From NCBI RefSeq assembly GCF_002993325.1, contig NZ_PVNO01000026.1:1-64000 (forward strand): a DNA stretch of 64,000 nucleotides. Reading direction: 5' to 3'. The stretch is from Alteromonas gracilis. GTDB lineage: Bacteria; Pseudomonadota; Gammaproteobacteria; Enterobacterales; Alteromonadaceae. Within the stretch, counting starts at the first letter, position 1, and each line of letters begins with the position of its first letter. Both the position numbers and the translations under genes were made by a program. Below the pieces are notes generated by a model, which saw only the letters and a list, made by a program, of their open reading frames with translations, was not told where the DNA came from and made no database searches. Shown here piece by piece: positions 32,408 to 41,412 of this stretch.

Positions 32408-33568
32408 TTATTCGCCAGCCATGGCGCGGCCTTTCGTTTTTACACTGGCGATGAGCATATAAATGCTGGTGGCAAGTAGGCAAGAAAACAAATAGCCCAT
32501 CAGCCCTTGTGGGCCTGCTAAAAAGTTGTCGGCAACGAGGGGGCCGAGTACTGAACCTACGCTGTAGCTAAACAGCATGACCTGTGTTGCGCTTATTATA
32601 AAATTGGCGTCTAAATTGTCGCAGGCCAAATTTATCGCCACCGGATAAAGAGCAAATATGGCCATACCCAGCAGGAACAGGCCTGCTCCTAAAGCATAAA
32701 TGTTGCTGAATGCTGCGGTAAGTGTAATTGCAGCAACACCGAACAGACAAAACAGCGCCATGAGTAATGTACGCCCTAAATACTTTGATAAAAACGGAAT
32801 TAAAGGTTGGACAGCCATCGCACCCAAAATGATAAGCGCCATTAAACTTCCCAAATCGTCATGAGCGATACCTCGGCTCGACAGCTCAAGGGGCATAAGA
32901 CCGTAGATTGCACCAAGGGTCAAACCCGACACTATACAGCCTATAATTGCAGCATGATTTAGTTTTGATATTTGTTTAAACGTCAGAGAGGTACTCTGTG
33001 TTGTTTCAGGCTGTTCGCTCTTGGCAAACAAAAGTACGCCAATGGCTAAAATCAACATAGTAAAAATGGTTGCAAAGGGTAGCGTGCCGCTTACGCCGAT
33101 AGCGCCGATACCTAATTGCCCTAGAGAACTTCCGCCGTACAATGCCCCCATATAGAGGCCTAAACGTTTTGCTCTGTCGCCCTCATCTCCATGTAAAAGC
33201 CACGACTCGACAATAACAAATACACCTGCTACCGCTATTCCTGCCACTAATCGAGCAACAATCCAAACTGTGGCGTGAGCAAATAAAGGCATTATTGCAA
33301 CAGTTAGTACCAATACAGCTAAACACAACGCGAATCCGTGTTTGTAACCAATACGGGTAACAAGCGGCTCTATACTTAATGCGCCCACGAGTAAACCTGC
33401 ATAAAAGCTACTGGCCAGCCAACTTGCAATAGCGGTGTCTAGGCCATAGTGGCTAAGCATGAGGGGGATTAGGCTCATTAAGTAGCCTGACGCAACCGCG
33501 TAAAATCCGAGCGCGATAACGGGAACAGAAACGCGCGCTTTGGCCGGCGCAATAAGGTGATTGTCCAA
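32408..33568 (-). CDS. MFS transporter (YcaD-like)
   Basis: A 386-residue, 12-span transporter. Motif-A-like loop EPLVTRIGYKHGFALCLAVL and the loop GDEGDRAKRLGLYMGALYGGSSLGQLGIGA resemble the YcaD group of drug/sugar MFS proteins. Nothing in the sequence tells the substrate. It is on the same strand as the sortase pair but 132 bp upstream of it, so it is probably a separate unit. Confidence 0.8.
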   Translation of the reverse strand: MDNHLIAPAKARVSVPVIALGFYAVASGYLMSLIPLMLSHYGLDTAIASWLASSFYAGLLVGALSIEPLVTRIGYKHGFALCLAVLVLTVAIMPLFAHATVWIVARLVAGIAVAGVFVIVESWLLHGDEGDRAKRLGLYMGALYGGSSLGQLGIGAIGVSGTLPFATIFTMLILAIGVLLFAKSEQPETTQSTSLTFKQISKLNHAAIIGCIVSGLTLGAIYGLMPLELSSRGIAHDDLGSLMALIILGAMAVQPLIPFLSKYLGRTLLMALFCLFGVAAITLTAAFSNIYALGAGLFLLGMAIFALYPVAINLACDNLDANFIISATQVMLFSYSVGSVLGPLVADNFLAGPQGLMGYLFSCLLATSIYMLIASVKTKGRAMAGE

Positions 33569-33689
33569 GGTACTGCCTTACATCAAAAGAAAGAGAAGAG
33601 AATTTCGCGGCGCGAATATGAGGTAATTTTTGATGCAGGTAAAATGAAAAGAAATGCTCGTAAAGATGCTAAAAATTAATTGTGAAAAC

Positions 33690-33714
33690 GGTGCTGACCC
33701 TTGGTGTCAGCACC
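33690..33714 (-). terminator. terminator after the YihY-family gene
   Basis: GGTGCTGAC and GTCAGCACC form a 9-bp perfect stem (loop of 7); on the minus strand it is followed by GTTTTCAC, close after the stop of the minus-strand gene at 33733. Confidence 0.7.
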
Positions 33715-33732
33715 ACAAGACAAATTGCGCAA

Positions 33733-34683
33733 TTACTTTATGTCATTTGGCGTATGATCGGCCACAAAGGCGTTTCTTTCACCCATAGGTTTTTCTTCGC
33801 CTTTTGTACTGTCGGCCGTGGTTTGAAGCTCTATGGACGAGTTTACTTCCGCTCCAATAAGAATGATATATGCCGTTAAGTATAGCCACATAAGCAAAAT
33901 AATAATGCCCCCTACAGAACCGTAGGTTTTATTGTAGTTTCCAAATTCATTGAGATATACCGAAAAACCGTACGACGCTAACACCCACAATATTGTGGCA
34001 AATATCGAGCCTGGCGTGACCCAGCGCCATTGGGCTTCTCTTCTATGCGGGGCGTAGCGATAGAGTGCAGACAGCGCAATATTAAATAACGCTAACATTA
34101 CCGGCCACGTCACCCACATGGCTTGCTCGGTACTTATTGCGTTAGACGTCATCCAGTTTATTGCTTCGGGTAAAATAGTAATGCAGGCAAGGGCTACGAT
34201 GACGGTCAGGATCATAAATATGGTGCAAGTGATGCGTGCCAAAATACCCTTTAAAAAACTCCTACCTTCCGCTTCGCTATAGGTAATATTGCACGCCTTG
34301 ATAAGTGCATTCGCACCTTTGCTACTACTCCACAAAGACAGAGAAAGCGTAAACAAGAAACTCCATCCTAATGCCGAATTCGACTTTTCAGTTAAGTTAG
34401 TAAGCTGCTCTTCAATGATATATCGGCTTTCGTTAGGTACTACGTTAACAAGAAGTGCCATATGATTTTGCAGTTCAGAAGGAGAAACCATAAGCCCGTA
34501 TAGTGCGATAATCGAACCTAATAGCGGAAAAATGGCAAGTAAACAGTAAAAAGCTACGCCAGCTGCGATAAGAGGAATATTATCTTTTTGAAGGCTCGTG
34601 AAAATACGTTTTAAGATACTCCACCAATGTTTAAGAGAAATCTCAAAAGCTGACTTTGCGTGGTCTAATCGTTCCGTGTTCAT
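33733..34683 (-). CDS. YihY/BrkB family membrane protein
   Basis: A 316-residue inner-membrane protein with about six spans. Typical features are DNIPLIAAGVAFYCLLAIFPLLGSIIALYGL near the N terminus and GSVGGIIILLMWLYLTAYIILIGAEVNSSIE near the C terminus. Family members were once annotated as ribonuclease BN, which is wrong for E. coli YihY; a transport or permease-like function is suspected. The C-terminal tail is polar and cytosolic. Confidence 0.88.
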   Translation of the reverse strand: MNTERLDHAKSAFEISLKHWWSILKRIFTSLQKDNIPLIAAGVAFYCLLAIFPLLGSIIALYGLMVSPSELQNHMALLVNVVPNESRYIIEEQLTNLTEKSNSALGWSFLFTLSLSLWSSSKGANALIKACNITYSEAEGRSFLKGILARITCTIFMILTVIVALACITILPEAINWMTSNAISTEQAMWVTWPVMLALFNIALSALYRYAPHRREAQWRWVTPGSIFATILWVLASYGFSVYLNEFGNYNKTYGSVGGIIILLMWLYLTAYIILIGAEVNSSIELQTTADSTKGEEKPMGERNAFVADHTPNDIK

Positions 34684-35123
34684 ATTTCCTCGATTTTTTT
34701 TACGCAGCTTACTGCTTGTAAGTAATTATCTATGCGAACTGGTATTAATACACAAAATGTGAGAACTCGGCTTAAAAAGATTATTAAAGCAGCGTTCTTT
34801 ATGTAGTGCTGTTCCTTAGTACAACGTGTAGCGAAAGCGGCGCTTCTTGGGCGTGTTAATGTCTATTAAATAACAGGCATCTACTCTGTAAATCATTCAT
34901 AACCCCTGCATTTCTGCGTGATAGTAAGTTATGTTTTCGTTATTTAACTCTGTTGAATGTTCAATTAAAACAGTTGTTTAAGCTTGCTTCTTGTTGGTGG
35001 TTTGCTAATTGCACCGGTCAGTAATATGTAGCAAATCGATCCGAACTTTTAATTAGATTTTCATTTAGGGTTTGACGTGTCTGATTTGCCGTTATGAGTT
35101 CAGTTTTAAAAAGGAGTAAACCA
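34684..35123. other. gene-free divergent region
   Basis: 440 bp between divergent yihY-like and PfpI-like genes. It is AT-rich. I see no RNA gene, no strong repeat and no convincing coding frame; it must contain the promoters of both genes. Confidence 0.5.
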
Positions 35124-35678
35124 ATGAGCAATACCTATAATCTTAAAGGTAAAAAGGTCGCTATTCTTGCAACTAACGGTTTCGAGCAAAGTGAGTTAAT
35201 TCAACCTAGAGACATGTTGACTGAGCAAGGCGCTCAGGTCGACATTTTATCCATTGACGACCAGTCTACGATAAAAGCGTGGGACGAAGATAATTGGGGA
35301 AAGGACGTCGAGGTTGATGTTCAAGTTACGTCAGCGAACTTGCAAGACTACGATGCTCTTGTGTTACCGGGCGGGCAAATAAACCCAGATGTACTGCGTA
35401 TGAACAAGGATGCTGTGACATTTATTAAGCAAGCGAATGACGCTTCAAACATCAAGGCGATAGGGGCAATCTGCCACGGTCCATGGATGCTGGTGGAATC
35501 TGGCTTAGCGAAAGGCGCTAAGTTAACATCTTTCCCAAGTATTCAAACCGACTTAAAAAACGCTGGTGCCACATGGGTTGATGAGCAAGTGGTTGTTCAC
35601 GAAAAATTGGTGACTAGCAGAAACCCAAACGACATCCCTGCTTTTGTTAACAAGATTAGCGAAATGCTCATCCAGTAG
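35124..35678 (+). CDS. DJ-1/PfpI family protein (type 1 glutamine amidotransferase-like)
   Basis: 184 residues from the ATG at 35124, which has the ribosome site AAGGAG at the right distance; an upstream ATG-less extension to 35094 is unlikely. NLKGKKVAILATNGFEQSELIQPRDML is the typical start, with the conserved Glu. The nucleophile Cys is in IGAICHGPWMLVESGLAKG. Such proteins (YhbO/YajL/PfpI) are protein or nucleotide deglycases or proteases in stress response; the exact activity is disputed for the family. Confidence 0.9.
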   Translation: MSNTYNLKGKKVAILATNGFEQSELIQPRDMLTEQGAQVDILSIDDQSTIKAWDEDNWGKDVEVDVQVTSANLQDYDALVLPGGQINPDVLRMNKDAVTFIKQANDASNIKAIGAICHGPWMLVESGLAKGAKLTSFPSIQTDLKNAGATWVDEQVVVHEKLVTSRNPNDIPAFVNKISEMLIQ

Positions 35679-35840
35679 CGTTTCAAAGGCTACAGTAGTT
35701 ATTAACTAAGCAAATTAACGATAAAGCGACGTTAGCGAACTGTTTTGAATTAACCCTAAGCGGGAAAAGCAATAAGCGATGGTATTCGTAACGCTGCCAT
35801 TCAGCGTTCGTCACTGTCGCTTAGTAAGTTAGGAGGATTT

Positions 35841-36533
35841 ATGTCGAACGAAAAAACTAATGACAAAGTTATCGCTATTACCGGAGCATCTAGTGGTATT
35901 GGTGAAGAAACCGCGAGGCAACTTGTAGGCAAAGGCTTTAAGGTTGCGCTGTTGGCGCGAAGCGAAGATAAGCTAAAAGCACTCGTAGATGAGCTTGGCG
36001 AAGATAACGCATTCGCCGTTAAAGCCGATGTGAGTAATTTTGAAGAAATGGAAAAAGCCTTTAAAGATGTTAACGAACACTTCGACCGCATTGATGGTAT
36101 TTTCGCAAATGCTGGGCGCGGGGCAAAAGCCGCAGGTATTGAAAAGGGTGATGTAGAAGATTGGGACGGCATGTTAGGCGCTAACGTTAATGGTCTGCTT
36201 TATACTGCAAAAGCTGGTCTTCCCTATCTTCGCGACACGAAAGGCCACTTTATCATTACAAGTTCTGTAGCCGGACGTATAGCACTAAAAGGTTCTGTAT
36301 ATGGTGCAAGTAAATGGTTCGCTTATGGCTTTGGGCAGAATTTAGCTGAAGAAATGAGAGAGTGGGGCGGACGATGCACAACAATATGCCCAGGCATGGT
36401 CAATACGCCATTTTTCGACGAGCCGAAAGAGGATAAATTGCAGCCAGCAGATATCGCGAAATCAGTATTGTTTGCACTAAGCGCTGAAGACTCGGCATGC
36501 GTGCGTGAAGTTTATGTCATGCCTGCCAATTAG
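35841..36533 (+). CDS. short-chain dehydrogenase/reductase
   Basis: A 230-residue SDR with Rossmann motif TGASSGIGEETARQL, NAG (FANAGRGAKAAG), Ser in ITSSVAG, and the catalytic YGASK (Tyr/Lys). It ends CPGMVNTPFF followed by a short C-terminal region. Resembles YdfG-like NADP-dependent reductases. The ribosome site AGGAGG is strong. A terminator follows 40 bp after the stop. Confidence 0.9.
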   Translation: MSNEKTNDKVIAITGASSGIGEETARQLVGKGFKVALLARSEDKLKALVDELGEDNAFAVKADVSNFEEMEKAFKDVNEHFDRIDGIFANAGRGAKAAGIEKGDVEDWDGMLGANVNGLLYTAKAGLPYLRDTKGHFIITSSVAGRIALKGSVYGASKWFAYGFGQNLAEEMREWGGRCTTICPGMVNTPFFDEPKEDKLQPADIAKSVLFALSAEDSACVREVYVMPAN

Positions 36534-36572
36534 TCAGGTTTTTTTACGCAAACGAAAAAATGAAAAAAGAAG

Positions 36573-36602
36573 AGGGGCTGGTGTAGAAACCGCCCCTTTT
36601 TT
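36573..36602 (+). terminator. rho-independent terminator after the SDR gene
   Basis: AGGGGC (36573-36578) and GCCCCT (36592-36597), extended by an inner GGT/ACC pairing, form a stem followed by a T-rich run. Confidence 0.8.
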
Positions 36603-36873
36603 GTTTTTTCACCAAATATTACAACTGACTTTGTCGTTTTTCCTTTCCGTTCTCTTTCCCGCGCCTTCCCTATTAATTTCATGAAGCTATGTAAATTAGC
36701 CAAATAAAGTATTTTTCTCACTGTATTGCTCCTAATCTGATTATGTCTAATAAAGCGTCAAAAAAATCATACAGGCCATAGCCGACAAAGCGGCGTTAAA
36801 GTCTCAAAGCCTTGTTATGAATGGTTTCAAGCACTAAGCCTTTTTCGCGCTAAAACAATAACAGGAGAGTAGA

Positions 36874-37761
36874 ATGTCTAACGAGTTTGCGGGTAAAACC
36901 GCCATCATTTCAGGTGCCGCAGGTGGAATTGGTTTTGCGCTGGCTGAAGCATTGGCAAAACAGGGCATGAACATCGTCATGGGTGATATTGATAATATGG
37001 CGCTAACAGAATCTGGTGGCGCACTGCGAGAGCAAGGTTTTGATGTCCTGACTTGCGCCCTCGATGTTACCGACTATTCCCAATGGGAAGATATTGTTGC
37101 TAGTGCAAAAGAGAAGTTTGGCAAAGTGCACATGGTGGTTAATAACGCCGGCGTGGGAGGCTCACCAGGTAAAGTAGAAGATGCTGAGCATGAAACGTGG
37201 CGTTGGGTTATGGATGTCAATGTGATGGGCGTACTTTACGGTGCGCAGGCATGTGTACCTGCTATAAAAGAGCACGGTGAAGGAGGCTGGGTGTTAAATG
37301 TAGCGTCTATGGCTGGGATGATGGGCATGCCATATGCCGGTGCGTATTGCGCGTCGAAAGCCGCAGTAGTTTCGATGACCGAAAGTTGGATGGCTGAGCT
37401 AAAGCCCTTTGGTATTCATACCTCTGTATTGTGCCCTGCATTTGTGAAAACCCGCATTCATGAATCGTACAGAAATAGACAGCAAAAGTATGCTGTGGCG
37501 GCTGAAAAGCGCATCGATAAAGAAAAACTTAAAGCTGGAGCACAAGCTGCCACCAAGGCGGTGGAATCGGGTATCCCGGCAACCATGCTTGCTGAACGAG
37601 TAGTCGAGGCCCTTCAGTCTGAGCAAACCTATATTTACACTCACCCAAATTATCGTAAGGTCACAAGTGGGCGATTTAAGGCGATTGATAGCGCATTTGA
37701 AGATGCAGAACAAAGCGCTGTGGTCGGTCATCTAATCAATGATGAGATTGTCACGTTTTAG
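36874..37761 (+). CDS. short-chain dehydrogenase/reductase
   Basis: A 295-residue classical SDR. Nucleotide loop ISGAAGGIGFALAEAL, NNAGVGG, catalytic Ser in LNVASMAGMMGMP and YCASKAAV. The region after the active site (VKTRIHESYRNRQQKYAVAAEKRIDKEKLKAGAQAATKAVESGIPATMLAERVVEAL) is a long helical insert seen in SDRs acting on hydroxysteroids or similar bulky alcohols, which is only a hint. It is on the same strand as the SDR at 35841 but separated by a terminator and 340 bp. The ribosome site is AGGAGAG. Confidence 0.88.
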   Translation: MSNEFAGKTAIISGAAGGIGFALAEALAKQGMNIVMGDIDNMALTESGGALREQGFDVLTCALDVTDYSQWEDIVASAKEKFGKVHMVVNNAGVGGSPGKVEDAEHETWRWVMDVNVMGVLYGAQACVPAIKEHGEGGWVLNVASMAGMMGMPYAGAYCASKAAVVSMTESWMAELKPFGIHTSVLCPAFVKTRIHESYRNRQQKYAVAAEKRIDKEKLKAGAQAATKAVESGIPATMLAERVVEALQSEQTYIYTHPNYRKVTSGRFKAIDSAFEDAEQSAVVGHLINDEIVTF

Positions 37762-38011
37762 CACGTTACAACAACTCAGTTGGATTTGACTGAGATCAGT
37801 AAAAATTAAATTTCATAAATTGTCGCCATCTTTTATCGTCGGTGAAAGGTGGTGACTAACGCCTATTACATCTCCTAGTTTTTAACTTTTGTAATGGGCA
37901 GTTGGTCGTGTGCTACATTGTAACTTTAAGCATTTATTAGTAATGCTATACAGTGGTAATACTACAAATTCACAACGGGCTTTGCCCGAATAAACACACT
38001 GGACAATAATA

Positions 38012-41000
38012 ATGAGAAAGCTTCTAAGAGCGGCAGTTGCTGTATCAGTTGCACTTGCGTGCACTCCCACCTACGCAGATAAAAACGACAAAAATGAAAT
38101 CTTCAACAGTTCAACGTTTAAAGCTATGGAGCTCAGAAACATTGGGCCTGCTTACATGTCTGGGCGTATCGCTGATATCGCTATTGATCAGAATAACCCC
38201 TCTACATGGTACACCGCGGTTGGCTCGGGTGGGGTTTGGAAAACCACCAACGCTGGTACAACGTGGGAGCCTATCTTCGATGACCAACCCGTTTATTCAA
38301 CGGGCGATGTCACCATAGCACCAAGTAACTCGAATATTATTTGGGTGGGCACCGGTGAAAATAATGGTGGTAGACACATCAGTTTCGGCGACGGTGTTTA
38401 CAAGTCATTAGATGGCGGTCAAACCTGGAAAAATATGGGGCTGTCGAAGTCAGAGCACGTTTCAGACATTATTATCCATCCAACCAACCCCGATATTGTT
38501 TGGGTATCTGCGCAAGGTCCGTTGTGGAGCGGTGGCGGCGAACGCGGCTTATATAAAACTACTGATGGTGGTGAAACCTGGAAGCAAGTACTTAAGCCCG
38601 CTGATGAGTGGACTGGGGTAACGTCTCTTCTAATTGACCCGCGCAACCCGGATAAACTCTATGCGGCTACTTGGGCTCGCCAACGCTCAATTGGCGCCTA
38701 TGTCGGCACCAATGAAGGGGCAGGTATTCATACGTCAAACGATGGTGGCGAAACCTGGACAGAGCTTAAAACCGGCTTGCCGGAAGGCAATATGGGTAAA
38801 ATTGGTATGGCCATATCGCCCATGAACCCAGATGTTATTTATGCCACTATTGAAACGGACAACCGTGGCGGTGGTTTTTATCGTTCGGCAGATCAGGGCG
38901 CTAGCTGGACTAAAATGTCTGACGAAGTGGGCGGCGGAACCGGCCCTCATTACTATCAAGAAATTTTTGCAGATCAACATCAGTTTGACAGTGTCTATAT
39001 CGCCAGTAACTACAGTAAAGTGTCGGACGATGGCGGAAAAACTTGGACGCCCATTAATACTAAACGCAAACACGTAGACGACCACGCCATGGCGTTTCAT
39101 CCCACTGACCCAGACTTTGTTTTAATGGGGTCTGACGGTGGCATTTATATGTCACACGACAGAATGGCGAACTGGCGCTTTATGGCCAACTTGCCACTTA
39201 CACAGTTCTACAAAGTGGCGCCTGACGACTCGAAACCTTTTTATAAGATTTACGCGGGTGCACAGGATAACTCTACCCAGGGCGGCCCGTCGCGTACTCG
39301 ACGAGAAGAGGGTATTAAAAACAAAGATTGGTTTTTAACCCTTGGTGGTGACGGACATGGCCCTGCTACAGAGCCAGGTAACCCAGATATTATGTACTCT
39401 CAGTGGCAGCAGGGTAATTTAACCCGTATTGATATGAAAACCCGAGAAGGGGTTTATATTAAACCGCAGCCTCTTCCTGGCGATCCTGCGGAGCGTTACA
39501 ACTGGGACGCGCCGATTAATGTGTCAGCGCACGACCCGGCACGTATTTACTTTGCTTCACAGCGCGTATGGCGAAGCGACGATCGCGGCGACAGCTGGAC
39601 CCCCGTATCTGGTGACCTCACAAAAAATGGCAATAGAATGCACTCGCCGCTGATGGGACGTACCTGGTCGGTAGAAGCGGGGTGGGATCTGTATGCCATG
39701 ACCGAGTTCCACACCATTGCAAACTTCGCTGAAAGCCCAGTGGATGAGAACATTTTATGGGCAGGGACTGACGATGGCATTATTCAGGTCACCACCAACG
39801 GCGGTAAGTCTTGGAAGAAGATTGAACTAGGCGACATTAAAGGCATTCCAGCTAACTCATACGTCAATGATATCCGCGCTGACTTGTTCGACCCTAATAC
39901 CGTCTATGTGGCGCTTGACAACCACAAATATGGCGACTACAAGCCGTATTTAATTAAATCGACAAACTTGGGTAAAAGCTGGACTTCGCTGGCAGAAGAT
40001 TTACCTGAAAAGCATCTGGTTTGGCGTATTGTGCAAGACCATGTAAACAAAGACTTGCTGTTTATTGGTACTGAATTTGGTGTGTTCTTCTCGGTAGACG
40101 GTGGTAAAGATTGGGTAGAATTAGATGGCGGCATGCCAACCATTTCAACCCGTGACGTAAAAATTCAGCGCCGAGAAAACGACTTGGTAGCTGGAACCTT
40201 TGGTCGCGGTATTTACATACTTGACGATTATGCTCCACTTCGTTCATTAACTGAAAAATCGATGCAGCAAGACGCCATTTTATTTGGGCCGAGCCGCCCG
40301 GTTAAGTGGTTCCAGCTAGATGATAATCACACCGACTCTGATGGCGACGACCGCTTTGTTGCCAAAAATCCCGAGCACGGTGCGACTTTTACCTATTATC
40401 TGAAAGACAGCTTGCTCACGGCAAAAGAAAAACGCCAAGAAGCAGAGAAGAAGTTAATAGAAGATAAGAAATACCCTAAATATCCAAGTTGGGAAGCGGT
40501 TGAAGCTGAAAACCAAGAAGCTGCGCCCGCTGTCTACGTTGAGGTTCGCGATAGCGAAGGTGACGTAGTTAAACGCGTTGAAGGCAAGACAAAGAAAGGC
40601 CTGCATCGTTTAACATGGGACATGAAGTTTTCATCGACTAACCCCCTTACCGACAAAGACAGTAAGGACAGGGGATTAATGGCATTGCCTGGTCAGTACA
40701 CTGCTACCCTGTTTAAACGGGTAGGTGCGAAGGTGACGCCACTTTCTGAGCCAGTGTCGTTTGAGTTAACGCCTATATATGAGGGAGCGCTTAAAGGTGC
40801 AACCGAAAGTGAAATTGAGGCTTATGGTAAAGCGGTAAGCGACGCGCAAAAACGTGCTATTTCTTCAACCACGGTACTTAAAACGCTAACAGATACAATG
40901 GCGCTGCTGCGCACGGCCATTGAACGTACGCCTAATGACGTAAGCAATCTTGAGTCTCAGTATGCGGCAATCCAAGACGAGCTAAACGCCTTGAATAAGG

Positions 41001-41266
41001 TATTTTTCGGTCTTAAGTCTCGCGACAAAATGGGTATCAAGCCGGCAAACGTGATGAGCCGTTTAGGCTATGCACGTTCTGCACTGGGTTCATCATATGG
41101 CCCTACAGCACAGCATAAAGACCAGCTTGGTTACGCCAACGATAGCCTGAACGATGCGGTAACACGAATTAGCGCGCTTCAAAGCCGCTCGGTGCCAGCC
41201 CTACAGCAAGCTGTTGTCGACGCCGGTGGCCCGTGGACGCCGGGCTTACCCGTTGTAGCTCAATAG
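38012..41266 (+). CDS. large secreted BNR/sortilin-like beta-propeller protein
   Basis: A 1084-residue exported protein. Signal peptide 1-22 (MRKLLRAAVAVSVALACTPTYA). Then many BNR-type repeats (S-x-D-x-G-x-T-W: SLDGGQTWKNMG, TTDGGETWKQ, SNDGGETWTEL, SADQGASWTKM, SDDGGKTWTPI, SVDGGKDWVEL), typical of the VPS10/sortilin and sialidase-like propeller fold. A C-terminal part from about 800 has a beta-sandwich-like unit (APAVYVEVRDSEGDVVKRVEG) and a helical tail. Annotated glycosyl hydrolase in many genomes, but no glycosidase active site is evident. Location is periplasmic or outer surface; ligand unknown. Confidence 0.88.
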   Translation: MRKLLRAAVAVSVALACTPTYADKNDKNEIFNSSTFKAMELRNIGPAYMSGRIADIAIDQNNPSTWYTAVGSGGVWKTTNAGTTWEPIFDDQPVYSTGDVTIAPSNSNIIWVGTGENNGGRHISFGDGVYKSLDGGQTWKNMGLSKSEHVSDIIIHPTNPDIVWVSAQGPLWSGGGERGLYKTTDGGETWKQVLKPADEWTGVTSLLIDPRNPDKLYAATWARQRSIGAYVGTNEGAGIHTSNDGGETWTELKTGLPEGNMGKIGMAISPMNPDVIYATIETDNRGGGFYRSADQGASWTKMSDEVGGGTGPHYYQEIFADQHQFDSVYIASNYSKVSDDGGKTWTPINTKRKHVDDHAMAFHPTDPDFVLMGSDGGIYMSHDRMANWRFMANLPLTQFYKVAPDDSKPFYKIYAGAQDNSTQGGPSRTRREEGIKNKDWFLTLGGDGHGPATEPGNPDIMYSQWQQGNLTRIDMKTREGVYIKPQPLPGDPAERYNWDAPINVSAHDPARIYFASQRVWRSDDRGDSWTPVSGDLTKNGNRMHSPLMGRTWSVEAGWDLYAMTEFHTIANFAESPVDENILWAGTDDGIIQVTTNGGKSWKKIELGDIKGIPANSYVNDIRADLFDPNTVYVALDNHKYGDYKPYLIKSTNLGKSWTSLAEDLPEKHLVWRIVQDHVNKDLLFIGTEFGVFFSVDGGKDWVELDGGMPTISTRDVKIQRRENDLVAGTFGRGIYILDDYAPLRSLTEKSMQQDAILFGPSRPVKWFQLDDNHTDSDGDDRFVAKNPEHGATFTYYLKDSLLTAKEKRQEAEKKLIEDKKYPKYPSWEAVEAENQEAAPAVYVEVRDSEGDVVKRVEGKTKKGLHRLTWDMKFSSTNPLTDKDSKDRGLMALPGQYTATLFKRVGAKVTPLSEPVSFELTPIYEGALKGATESEIEAYGKAVSDAQKRAISSTTVLKTLTDTMALLRTAIERTPNDVSNLESQYAAIQDELNALNKVFFGLKSRDKMGIKPANVMSRLGYARSALGSSYGPTAQHKDQLGYANDSLNDAVTRISALQSRSVPALQQAVVDAGGPWTPGLPVVAQ

Positions 41267-41377
41267 CTGATTCGCCGTTAGGGTATAGTTTCTATGCCCT
41301 TTAAAGAAGCGCCTTCTCTTTTTTATGCCCATTTATAAAGCTGAAAAGGAAACAAGCGCTTCTCTTTAATTTAAATG

Positions 41378-41412
41378 ACATGCGGTAGTCCTTTGTCTGC
41401 CGCATGTTTTTT
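41378..41412 (+). terminator. rho-independent terminator after the BNR protein gene
   Basis: ACATGCGG (41378-41385) and CCGCATGT (41400-41407) form an 8-bp perfect stem followed by a T-rich run. The ATG of the longest TonB-receptor frame (41404-41406) lies in the right arm. Confidence 0.85.
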